From positions 372,001 to 436,000 of the forward strand of contig CBDDFV010000009.1 in the NCBI GenBank assembly GCA_965227335.1: a stretch of 64,000 bases of DNA, written 5' to 3'. A model generated the notes under the pieces. That model worked only from the letters and a program-made list of their open reading frames with translations. It had not been told where the DNA came from and made no database searches. The position numbers were made by a program, and so were the translations under genes. Shown piece by piece: positions 1 through 9,324 of this stretch (the first letter of the stretch is position 1; every line of letters begins with the position of its first letter). The stretch comes from CBDDFV01 sp965227335. GTDB taxonomy: Bacteria > Planctomycetota > Phycisphaerae > Phycisphaerales > SM1A02.

Positions 1-302
1 GCGGACGCACCTGGCGGGTGAACGAGCGTGAGCTCATCGGCAACGTGAAGGCGGGGGCCTCGAAGGAATTCGAGATCGAGATCGACAAGTTCCCGCGTGA
101 GGCGAAAGTGCTCCAGGTGCTCACCGAAGAAGGCCGCGTCAAGTTCGACGTGCTGGAGATGCAGCGGCTCGGGCCCAAGATGACCATTCGGATGAAGGCG
201 ACGATTCCGGCGGATCTGAAGGGCCAGATCTACTCCCGCCTCCGTCTGATCACCTCCGACGCCGACGCCCGCATCTTCGTCTTCGGACGCGCCGTCGACT
301 GA
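1..302 (+). CDS. C-terminal end of a DUF1573-like protein (5' truncated)
   Basis: The frame is open back to the window edge, reading GRTWRVNERELIG before the first possible start (GTG at 18), so this is the tail of a longer gene. About 99 residues are visible. They look like a small all-beta domain ending in LRLITSDADARIFVFGRAVD. This resembles the last strands of DUF1573/immunoglobulin-like periplasmic domains, where a line such as 'vtLtTdd...ipVfGrV' is typical. The family match is tentative because no cysteine motif or signal peptide lies inside the window. The next gene starts 294 bp downstream. Confidence 0.45.
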   Translation, partial: GRTWRVNERELIGNVKAGASKEFEIEIDKFPREAKVLQVLTEEGRVKFDVLEMQRLGPKMTIRMKATIPADLKGQIYSRLRLITSDADARIFVFGRAVD

Positions 303-596
303 ACCCCCGGATCCGGTCGCTCGCGACCGTCCGCGTGAGTCTTCTCGGCCGCCGTCGGCTTCGATCGCCTCCCAGGGGGCGGTCGGGGCCGGCGGCGGCG
401 TTTGTTTTCGGGCGGACGGCCGGAAGGCGGGAGCGGCGGGGCCCCGGCCGGCGGCGGAAATCTCTTGCCGCACCTGACTTGCCTGCTACATTGGAGGCTC
501 GTTCGGCGACGGCCGGACGGGGATGAAATACGGCGGTCAGGCCGGTCCGACGGGGCCAGGGGCCTGGCGGTCCGAGTGAGATGTGGAGGAAGAACG
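303..596 (+). other. Intergenic region with a candidate promoter
   Basis: These 294 bp are very GC-rich and contain no convincing gene. Long frames on both strands here are frame shadows. The only lower-GC patch is around 460-495, where TTGCCG (465-470) and TACATT (487-492) are separated by 16 bp. This could be a sigma-70-type promoter for the FG-GAP protein starting at 597. No good terminator for the upstream gene is visible. Confidence 0.4.
465..492 (+). promoter_or_regulatory. Candidate sigma-70-like promoter
   Basis: TTGCCG at 465-470 and TACATT at 487-492 have a 16-bp spacer and lie about 105 bp before the ATG at 597. Both boxes deviate from consensus, but they stand out in a region otherwise nearly all G and C. 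No operator is visible. Confidence 0.3.
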
Positions 597-2351
<1,755 letters not shown>

Positions 2352-2376
2352 GTCCGCCGCCGCTTCCGATCCCGAG

Positions 2377-2404
2377 CACGCCGGTCCTCCCGCGGACCGG
2401 CGTG
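2377..2404 (+). terminator. Stem-loop after the FG-GAP gene
   Basis: CACGCCGGTCC (2377-2387) and GGACCGGCGTG (2394-2404) form a perfect 11-bp stem with a 6-nt loop. The downstream GTCGCGTTCTT is only weakly T-rich. It lies 25 bp after the stop of the 597-2351 gene and before ispD, so a role as terminator or RNA-stability hairpin is plausible. Confidence 0.5.
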
Positions 2405-2484
2405 TCGCGTTCTTACCGGAGATTTCCACCGGGGCGAAAAGTCGTACGATGTCGGTGCGCATCGCGCAGATGGGAGGCGTTCGC

Positions 2485-3270
2485 ATGCACGCAGCCATGA
2501 TCGTCGCCGCCGGGGGATCCAGCCGTCGCTTCGGGTCCGGCGACAAACTCGGACAGGACCTCGGCGGTCGGCCGCTCCTCGTGCGCACCGTGGAGTCGCT
2601 CTCGAAGCATGACGCCGTCCGCGAGATCATCGTCGCGGGACCCGCCGAGGGCTTCGACGAATTCCGCGATCGATACGGGCCGACCCTCGGCTTCCTCGGG
2701 GCCCGCGTCGTCGCCGGCGGGGCGGAACGGTGGGCGTCGGTCCGGAACGCGGTGGGGGAGGTCTCGGGTGACGCCACCCACATCGCCGTCCATGACGCGG
2801 CCCGGCCCAATCTGCGCCCGCGGCTGCTCGACCGCCTGTTCGACGCCGCCGCGAACCATGACGCGGTGATCCCCGTGACGCCCGTCGCCGACACGATCAA
2901 GCGGGTCAGCGAGACGACGACCGCGATCGAAAGCGACGATGATCTGCTGGCGGACTCGATCCTCGGCGATGTCGGCAAGGACGCGCTCACCGTGCGGACG
3001 GTCGAGGGGACGATTCCCCGGACGGGCCTCGTCCTGGTGCAGACGCCGCAGGTCTTTCGCGCGGCGCTCCTGCGTGAGGTCTACGCGGGCGATATTCCCG
3101 GCGATGTCACCGACGACGCGATGCTGGTCGAACACGCGGGGGCGGCCGTCGTCGCCATCGACGGCGATCCGCTGAACATCAAGATCACCACACCCGACGA
3201 CCTCGATCTCATGCGGGCGATCCTTCGCGTCGAACCGCCGAAGGAACGGCCGACCCACCTCAAGTTCTGA
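2485..3270 (+). CDS. ispD: 2-C-methyl-D-erythritol 4-phosphate cytidylyltransferase
   Basis: This 261-aa protein is of the length usual for IspD, which makes CDP-ME from MEP and CTP in the cytoplasmic MEP isoprenoid pathway. The ATG at 2485 has GGGAGG 7 nt upstream and opens directly on the nucleotide-binding loop MIVAAGGSSRRFG. An in-frame ATG at 2449 is possible but lacks a comparable ribosome site. Family motifs appear in order: HIAVHDAARPN, DTIKRV (substrate side), LVQTPQVF, DVTDDAMLVE, and the C-terminal GDPLNIKITTPDDL. A 25-residue acidic insert (around SDDDLLADSILGDVG) precedes the TPQVF segment. No other MEP-pathway gene lies next to it, and the following genes are for polysaccharide synthesis. 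Confidence 0.93.
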   Translation: MHAAMIVAAGGSSRRFGSGDKLGQDLGGRPLLVRTVESLSKHDAVREIIVAGPAEGFDEFRDRYGPTLGFLGARVVAGGAERWASVRNAVGEVSGDATHIAVHDAARPNLRPRLLDRLFDAAANHDAVIPVTPVADTIKRVSETTTAIESDDDLLADSILGDVGKDALTVRTVEGTIPRTGLVLVQTPQVFRAALLREVYAGDIPGDVTDDAMLVEHAGAAVVAIDGDPLNIKITTPDDLDLMRAILRVEPPKERPTHLKF

Positions 3271-3473
3271 CCGGACGGCCAACCCAACGCCCGATAGTCC
3301 GCCCCCCGCCGATAACGCCGGAGCACCCGCGCCCGGCGGCCGCACAGGCCGTCCGGCCGAACGCCGATTTGTCCGCTCGTCGTCGGCTGATCCCGGCGGC
3401 CGGTCGATGACGAGGCCATGAGCAACCGGCAGGGGAAGAACAGGAACACCACCGCGATCCGGGAGGATCGGGC

Positions 3474-4871
3474 ATGACGCGGACGGTGTCGCCGACGCCT
3501 CCAGTGTCGTCGCCGCCGGCCGCTCCGGCGTCGCCGTCGGTCGACGCGGCGGATGCTTCGTCCGGCTGGGCGTCGCTCCGCCAGCGCGCCCTCGGCTCCG
3601 CCGCGTGGACCATCGGCGGGTACGGCGCGGCCCAGGCGATTCGCCTCGCCGCCAACCTGGTGCTCACCCGGCTGCTGTTCCCCGAAGCGTTCGGCCTCAT
3701 GGCGATCGTGAACATCGTCATGCAGGGACTCCAGATGTTCTCCGATGTCGGCATCGCGCCGAGCATCATCCAGAATCGACGCGGCGATGAGCCCGCCTTC
3801 TTCAACACCGCGTGGACGGTCCAGATCGTGCGCGGCGTCGCGTTGTGGGGGATCTCCTTCGCCATCGCATGGCCCATCGCCTGGTTCTACGGCCAGGCGG
3901 AGCTGCGCTGGCTCATCCCCGCCGCGGGATTCACCGCGCTCCTCGCCGGCTTCAACTCCACCGCCCTCGCCACCCTCAACCGCAAGGTCATGCTCGCCCG
4001 TCTCACGGTCATGGAGCTCGTCGCCCAGATCCTGAGTATCGGCGCGATGATCGGCGCGGCGGTCGTCACGGGCTCCGTCTGGTCGCTCGTCCTCGGCGGC
4101 GTGGTCGGAGCCGCGGTCAAGCTCGCCTGGAGCCATCGGGTCGACGCCACCGTCTCGAACCGTCTGCACTGGGACCGGGCCGCCGCGTCGTCGCTGTTCA
4201 GCTTCGGCCGCTGGATCTTCGTTTCGACGCTGCTGACGTTTCTCGCGATCCAGCTCGACCGTCTGCTGCTCGGAAAGCTATTTGATATCGAGCGGCTCGG
4301 CGTCTACACGGTCGCCCTGACCTTCGCCCAGCTCGCCCCGCTGGTGATGCGCAAGCTGGTGAGCGCGGTCGTCTTCCCGGTGCTGGCGTCGACCGTCCGC
4401 GACGAACCGGAACTGCTGCGTCAGCGTCTCTTCAGCATCCGACTCGCCGTGCTCGGACCCGGCGCCGCGCTGCTCGCGGCGCTGCATCTGTCCGGCGAAC
4501 CGCTCATCGCGCTGCTCTATGACGCCCGGTATCACGATGCGGGCTGGATGCTCGAGACGCTCGCGGCGGGGGCGATGGCCGCGCTCGTCAACGTCTCGGC
4601 GTCGCAGGTGCTGCTCGCCCGCGGCGAGTCGTCGCGGATCGCACTCATGCTCGCGCCGCAGGTCGTCCTGCTCGTGGTCGGGTCGCTGGTCGGTCATCAC
4701 TTCGGCGGCGAGCGCGGCTTCGTGGCCGCCGTCGCCAGCGTGGAGCTGCTCACCTACCCCGTGCTCGCGGTGATGCTGCGACGGCGCGGCCTGTGGCAGC
4801 CGGCGGCCGATCTGCCGATCCTGATGCTCGTCGTCATCGGCGTGCTCCGCGGCATCGAGGGAGGAGTCTGA
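3474..4871 (+). CDS. Lipopolysaccharide/exopolysaccharide flippase (Wzx-type)
   Basis: This 465-aa integral membrane protein of the polysaccharide-biosynthesis/MOP superfamily would flip lipid-linked oligosaccharide units across the inner membrane. The start at 3474 has GGGAGGA 7 nt upstream. After a Pro/Ala-rich 40-residue leader, the family pattern begins: GSAAWTIGGYGAAQAIRLAA, then LVLTRLLFPEAFGLMAIV and a long run of hydrophobic helices (about 12). The SDVGIAPSIIQ segment, followed by FFNTAWTVQIVRG, is typical of the group that includes TuaB/WzxC-like proteins. It is the first gene of a co-directional exopolysaccharide cluster and ends 1 bp before the next ATG. Its 3' end contains the GAGGGAGGAG ribosome site for that gene. 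Confidence 0.85.
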   Translation: MTRTVSPTPPVSSPPAAPASPSVDAADASSGWASLRQRALGSAAWTIGGYGAAQAIRLAANLVLTRLLFPEAFGLMAIVNIVMQGLQMFSDVGIAPSIIQNRRGDEPAFFNTAWTVQIVRGVALWGISFAIAWPIAWFYGQAELRWLIPAAGFTALLAGFNSTALATLNRKVMLARLTVMELVAQILSIGAMIGAAVVTGSVWSLVLGGVVGAAVKLAWSHRVDATVSNRLHWDRAAASSLFSFGRWIFVSTLLTFLAIQLDRLLLGKLFDIERLGVYTVALTFAQLAPLVMRKLVSAVVFPVLASTVRDEPELLRQRLFSIRLAVLGPGAALLAALHLSGEPLIALLYDARYHDAGWMLETLAAGAMAALVNVSASQVLLARGESSRIALMLAPQVVLLVVGSLVGHHFGGERGFVAAVASVELLTYPVLAVMLRRRGLWQPAADLPILMLVVIGVLRGIEGGV

Positions 4872-4872
4872 C

Positions 4873-5988
4873 ATGCGTTTCACGTTCGTGCTCCCGCACG
4901 CCTCCTGGACCGGCGGGGTCCGGGTCATCGGCATCTACGGCGAAGGCCTCGCCCGACGCGGCCATGAGGTCTTCATGCTCTCGCAGCCGACCCCGCGCCC
5001 GCCCCTGCGCCGCCGGGCGAAACACCTCCTCCGCACCGGACGCTGGCCCCGGCCGCCGCTCAGTCGCCCCGACCTCCTCGAACGAGGCGGCGTCGAACAT
5101 CGCGTCGCCGACGTGCGTGGACCCGTCGCCGACACGGACCTTCCCGACGCCGATGTGGTCGTCGCCACCTGGTGGGAGACCGCGCCGTGGGTCGCGGATC
5201 TCGACCCCCGGAAAGGCGCCAAGGCGTACTTCATCCAGGACTACGGCGCCAACGGCGGTCAGCCGCTCGACAAGGTCGCGCCGACCTGGCGGCTGCCGAT
5301 GCATCGCATCAGCATCTCGAACTGGCTGATCGATCTCGTGCGATCGCACGCGGGTGATGTTCCGGTCGCGTACGTGCCGAACAGCGTGGAAGTCGGCCAG
5401 TTTCACGCGGCGCCCCGGGGCAAACAGGCCCGACCCACCGTCGGGTTCATGTACTCCACGCGGGAACAGAAGGGCTGCGACCTCGCGATCGAAGCGATCC
5501 GCCGCGCCCGGCGGCGACTCGACTCGCTCCACGTCCACGCCTTCGGACCGGATGATCCAGATCCCGAACTGCCGTTGCCGGATGGAACCGACTACATCGT
5601 GCGGGCGTCCGAAGACGCCTTGCGCGGCGTCTACAGCAGTTGCGACGCCTGGCTCTTCACGAGTCGCCTCGAAGGATTCGGTCTGCCGATTCTGGAGGCG
5701 ATGGCGTGCCGGACGCCCGTGATCGCGACGCCCGCCGGCGCCGCGCCGGACCTCGTCACGCCTGACGCCGGCGTCCTTGTCGACGACTTCGATCCCGACT
5801 CGATCGCACGCGGCATCGAGCACATTGCTCGGATGTCGGCCGACGACTGGGGGCGGCTGTCCGAAACGGCGCACGGTCGTGCGACGGGCTACACCTGGGA
5901 GGACGCGGTTGACCGCTTCGAAGCGGCGTTGCTCGCGGCGGCGGACGGTCGAGCGGGGTCGGAGACCGGGGAGAAGCACGCCGCGTGA
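4873..5988 (+). CDS. GT4-type glycosyltransferase
   Basis: This 371-aa GT-B fold glycosyltransferase is predicted to add a sugar from a nucleotide-sugar donor to the lipid-linked repeat unit at the cytoplasmic face. The N-terminal Rossmann half begins MRFTFVLPHASWTGGVRVIG, with the glycine-rich acceptor loop. The C-terminal half has the GT4 donor site: GFMYSTREQKGCDLAIEAI, then EGFGLPILEAMACRTPVIAT, holding the conserved E-x7-E pair. A strong ribosome site (GGAGGAG) lies within the previous gene, so translation is probably coupled. Its stop overlaps the GTG of the next gene. The sugar specificity cannot be told from sequence. Confidence 0.87.
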   Translation: MRFTFVLPHASWTGGVRVIGIYGEGLARRGHEVFMLSQPTPRPPLRRRAKHLLRTGRWPRPPLSRPDLLERGGVEHRVADVRGPVADTDLPDADVVVATWWETAPWVADLDPRKGAKAYFIQDYGANGGQPLDKVAPTWRLPMHRISISNWLIDLVRSHAGDVPVAYVPNSVEVGQFHAAPRGKQARPTVGFMYSTREQKGCDLAIEAIRRARRRLDSLHVHAFGPDDPDPELPLPDGTDYIVRASEDALRGVYSSCDAWLFTSRLEGFGLPILEAMACRTPVIATPAGAAPDLVTPDAGVLVDDFDPDSIARGIEHIARMSADDWGRLSETAHGRATGYTWEDAVDRFEAALLAAADGRAGSETGEKHAA

Positions 5989-7370
5989 CGCCCACCACGA
6001 TCGCCATCCTGTCGCTGATTGCGTGGATCTTCACGGGCGCGGGTCTGTTCGCCGTGTTGTCGCCCCGCCGCGCTGTCCTCGCATCGTACCTCGGCGCGTG
6101 GCTCTTCCTGCCCGTCGCGGCGGTAGCCGTGCCGGGGCTGCCCGATCTCACCAAGTCCAGCGCCGCGAGTGCGGCGGTGCTGCTCGGGGCGGTCGTCTTC
6201 GACAGCGGGCGCATCCTCGGATTCCGTCCCTCGTGGATTGACATCCCGATGCTGGCGTGGTGCCTCGCCCCGATTCCATCATCTGTGACGAACGGGCTCG
6301 GGCTCTACGACGGCGTGTCGGGAAGCCTGATCCACGTGGTGATGTGGGGGATCCCGTACGTCGTCGGACGCGCGTACTTCACCGACCTCGGCGCACTCCG
6401 CGACCTCGCCGTCGCGATCGTCATCGGCGGCGTGCTGTACATACCGCTGTGTCTGTTCGAAGTGCGGATGAGTCCTCAGCTGCACCACATCGTCTACGGC
6501 TACCACCAGCACAGCTTCCTCCAGACGCTCCGCTGGGGCGGGTATCGGCCGATGGTGTTCATGCACCACGGCTTGATGGTCGGCCTGTGGATGGTGGGCG
6601 CCGCGCTCGCCGCGTTCTGGCTCTGGCGCTCGCGGTCCGTGACGCGTCTGTTCGGCGCGCCGATGAGCGTGGTGACGGCGGGGCTCGGTGTGACGGCGGT
6701 GCTGTGTAAATCGCTCGGCGCGCTCGGTCTCGGCGCGGCGGGCGGCGGACTGCTCGTCGCGACAGGCGTGGTTCGCGCCCGCACGATGGCGTGGATGCTG
6801 GTCATCATGGCGCCGGCGTACATGGGCGTGCGCACGTTCGGACTGTGGTCCGGCGATCACGCGGTGGAGGCGGCGGCGCTGATTAATCCGGACCGTGCGC
6901 AGTCCCTCGAAACACGCTTCGAGAACGAAACGCTCCTGATCGACAAGGCGATGCGCCAGCCGCTCTTCGGCTGGGGCGCGTGGGGACGAAACCGCGTGTA
7001 CGACGAGGACGGACGCGACCGAACCATCACGGACGGGCTCTGGGTCATCGTGCTCGGGCAGCGCGGCGTCTTCGGGCTCGCCGCGCTGACATTCGCGTTG
7101 CTCACGCCGGTTGTCCTGCTCTGGCGCCGGATTCCCGTCCGGGCCTGGGGAGAGCCCGCCGCGGGTCCGGCCATTGTGCTCGCGGTGCTTGTCGTACTCC
7201 ACGTGCTCGACTCGCTGCTCAACGCCATGATCAACCCGATCTACCTGCTCGCCGCGGGCGGCATCGCCACGACGGCGCTCGCGTTGAAACGACGGCCGCG
7301 TCGTCGGCGTCGATCGTCGCCCGCCGGCCCGCGCGACGCCGCTCCACGTCCGGAGGCCGCCCATGCCTGA
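5985..7370 (+). CDS. O-antigen polymerase/ligase-like membrane protein (Wzy-type)
   Basis: This 461-aa multi-pass inner-membrane protein starts at a GTG overlapping the upstream stop (GTGA). About eleven hydrophobic helices are visible. A longer periplasmic stretch (about residues 290-355) carries the pattern QPLFGWGAWGRNR...DGLWVIVLGQRGVFG. Wzy/WaaL-family proteins carry a similar glycine-aromatic segment before their last helices. Beside a Wzx-type flippase, polymerisation of repeat units is more likely than lipid-A ligation, but the two cannot be separated by sequence alone. The C-terminal tail is Arg/Pro-rich and cytoplasmic. It overlaps the next gene by 8 bp. Confidence 0.75.
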   Translation: MTPTTIAILSLIAWIFTGAGLFAVLSPRRAVLASYLGAWLFLPVAAVAVPGLPDLTKSSAASAAVLLGAVVFDSGRILGFRPSWIDIPMLAWCLAPIPSSVTNGLGLYDGVSGSLIHVVMWGIPYVVGRAYFTDLGALRDLAVAIVIGGVLYIPLCLFEVRMSPQLHHIVYGYHQHSFLQTLRWGGYRPMVFMHHGLMVGLWMVGAALAAFWLWRSRSVTRLFGAPMSVVTAGLGVTAVLCKSLGALGLGAAGGGLLVATGVVRARTMAWMLVIMAPAYMGVRTFGLWSGDHAVEAAALINPDRAQSLETRFENETLLIDKAMRQPLFGWGAWGRNRVYDEDGRDRTITDGLWVIVLGQRGVFGLAALTFALLTPVVLLWRRIPVRAWGEPAAGPAIVLAVLVVLHVLDSLLNAMINPIYLLAAGGIATTALALKRRPRRRRRSSPAGPRDAAPRPEAAHA

Positions 7371-9324
7371 CGCACCCCGCCTGGAGCTGGCCGTCGTCAT
7401 CATCAACTATCGCGGCGGCGCGATGACGATCGATTGTCTCGAATCGCTCGAGCCCGAACTCGCCCCGCACGACGGGCGCCGGCGGGCGATCGTGGTGGAT
7501 AACGATTCGCCCGACGACTCCGCCGCGCAGATCCGCGCCGCCATCGCCGAGCGCGGCTGGAGCGACTGGGCGGCGGTCGTCGACTCGCCCTGCAACGGCG
7601 GCTTCTCCTACGGCAACAACGTCGGTCTGCACGCGGCGGATGCGGCGACGTACCTCTTGCTCAACAGCGATACGCTCGTGCGTCCCGGAGCGATTGATCA
7701 TCTGCTGGCGACGCTCGCCACGCATCCTGAGGTGGGGGCCGTGGGACCGCGACTGGAGTGGCCCGACGGTCGCTACCAGGTCAGCACGTTCCGCGTCCGC
7801 ACGCCATGGTCGGAGCTGATCACCGAAGCCGCGACCGGACCGATCACCCGGATGCTCCGACGCTTCGACACGCCGATGCCGCTGCACGAACCGTCCGAGG
7901 CGCCGCACTGGATGAGCTTCGCCTGCATTCTGATCCGACGCGAGGTGATCGAGGCGATCGGCGAACTGGACGTCGACTACTTCATGTACTTCGAGGACAT
8001 CGACTACTGCCGTCGTCTTCGCGCGGCGGGGTGGTCGCTGCGCTACGAACCCGACGCGCGGGTCGTGCATCTGCGGGGCGGCACGTCGTCGGTGAAGGCC
8101 GACGCCGCCCGGGGCGCGCGGCTGCCGCGGTATTTCTACGCGTCGCGAAGCCGGTACTTCGCGACGTGGTGCGGCGGGCGGGTCGGGCTCGCGGCCGCGA
8201 ATCTGGGGTGGATGCTCGGTCGGAGCGTGGCCCGCGTTCGTGCGCGGCTCGGTCGACCGACTCGGACGGTGGATCACGCCGCGCTCGATATCTGGACGAA
8301 CTGGCGGCGCCCGGATCAGCCCTGGGATCCGTCCCGCCCGTCGCCCCGTCCCGTCAGACCCGTCGCCCCGCCGGCGACTCCGGAGGACTCGACCATGCCG
8401 TCCCACGACGCCGCCCCCAACGCAGGCGAGGTGCTCATGCGTCCCCATTTCATGATCATCGGCGCGATGAAGTGCGCCACCTCGACCCTGCACGATCAGC
8501 TCGGCGGGCAGCCGGGCGTGTTCATGTCCACGCCGAAGGAGCCGAACTTCTTCAGCGACGACGACGCCTGGCGTCTCGGGGTCGACTGGTACCGCGACCT
8601 CTTCGCCGGGGCCGGGGCCGGTCATGTGTGCGGCGAGTCGAGCACGCACTACACGAAGCTGCCGACGTATCCGGAGACCGTCGATCGGATCCGGCGTCAC
8701 GCGCCGAACGCGCGGTTCATCTACGTGATCCGTCATCCCGTGCAGCGTCTCGTATCGCATTACATTCACGAATGGACGGAGCGGACGATTGAGTGTCCGA
8801 TCGACGAGGCGGTGCGACGCTATCCGCGGCTGATCGCCTACAGTCAGTACGCCATGCAGCTCCAGCCGTTTCTCGATGCGTTCGGTCCGGACCGACTCCA
8901 GGTCGTGTTCTTCGAGCGGCTGATCACATCGCCGCAGTCAGAGCTGGAGCGGGTGTGGCGGTTCATCGGGGCGGAGGGAACCCCGTCCTGGCGAGATGAT
9001 CTGGAGGCGAGTAACGTGTCGGGGCAGCGGCTCCGGCGGAGTCCCCTCCGCGACCTGGTCGTCAATGCGCCGGGCGTGCGGACGATCCGGCGCCGGTTCA
9101 TCCCGCAGTCGTGGCGCGACCACGTCAAGCAGTGGTGGACGATGCGGGAGCGCCCGAGCCTGGGCCCGGAGGTGCGGCCGCAGGTGGAGTCGGAACTCGA
9201 CGAGGATCTCGCGGTGCTCGGACGCTGGCTCGATCTCGACCTGACGTGCGCCAACTTCAGCGCGGTCGCGGCCGACACGGCGCCGACGTGGTCCGCCTCA
9301 CTGCAGCAGGAACTCGCCGCATGA
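7363..9324 (+). CDS. GT2 glycosyltransferase fused to a sulfotransferase
   Basis: A single 653-aa frame encodes two enzymes. Residues 1 to about 300 are a GT2 family glycosyltransferase (VVIINYRGG, VVDNDSPDDS, LLNSDTLVRPG, and the YFEDIDYCRRLRAAGW signature). A Pro/Arg-rich linker follows. From about residue 357 there is a PAPS-dependent sulfotransferase: FMIIGAMKCATSTLHDQL is the 5'-phosphosulfate loop and FIYVIRHPVQRLVSHY the 3'-phosphate site. GGAGG sits 7 nt before the first ATG. An in-frame internal ATG at 8395 (residue 345) also has GGAGGA 7 nt upstream, so the sulfotransferase may also be made separately. It probably transfers and sulfates a sugar of the exopolysaccharide. The gene overlaps both neighbours. 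Confidence 0.87.
   Translation: MPDAPRLELAVVIINYRGGAMTIDCLESLEPELAPHDGRRRAIVVDNDSPDDSAAQIRAAIAERGWSDWAAVVDSPCNGGFSYGNNVGLHAADAATYLLLNSDTLVRPGAIDHLLATLATHPEVGAVGPRLEWPDGRYQVSTFRVRTPWSELITEAATGPITRMLRRFDTPMPLHEPSEAPHWMSFACILIRREVIEAIGELDVDYFMYFEDIDYCRRLRAAGWSLRYEPDARVVHLRGGTSSVKADAARGARLPRYFYASRSRYFATWCGGRVGLAAANLGWMLGRSVARVRARLGRPTRTVDHAALDIWTNWRRPDQPWDPSRPSPRPVRPVAPPATPEDSTMPSHDAAPNAGEVLMRPHFMIIGAMKCATSTLHDQLGGQPGVFMSTPKEPNFFSDDDAWRLGVDWYRDLFAGAGAGHVCGESSTHYTKLPTYPETVDRIRRHAPNARFIYVIRHPVQRLVSHYIHEWTERTIECPIDEAVRRYPRLIAYSQYAMQLQPFLDAFGPDRLQVVFFERLITSPQSELERVWRFIGAEGTPSWRDDLEASNVSGQRLRRSPLRDLVVNAPGVRTIRRRFIPQSWRDHVKQWWTMRERPSLGPEVRPQVESELDEDLAVLGRWLDLDLTCANFSAVAADTAPTWSASLQQELAA
8382..8397 (+). 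promoter_or_regulatory. Internal ribosome-binding site and in-frame ATG
   Basis: GGAGGA at 8382-8387 precedes an in-frame ATG at 8395 by 7 nt, exactly at the junction between the glycosyltransferase and sulfotransferase domains. This spacing matches the real start sites of this cluster. It may give a separate 309-aa sulfotransferase from the same mRNA. Confidence 0.5.

Noticed and set aside
402..596. Upstream extension of the FG-GAP protein
   Set aside because: It would bury the signal peptide 65 residues inside the protein.
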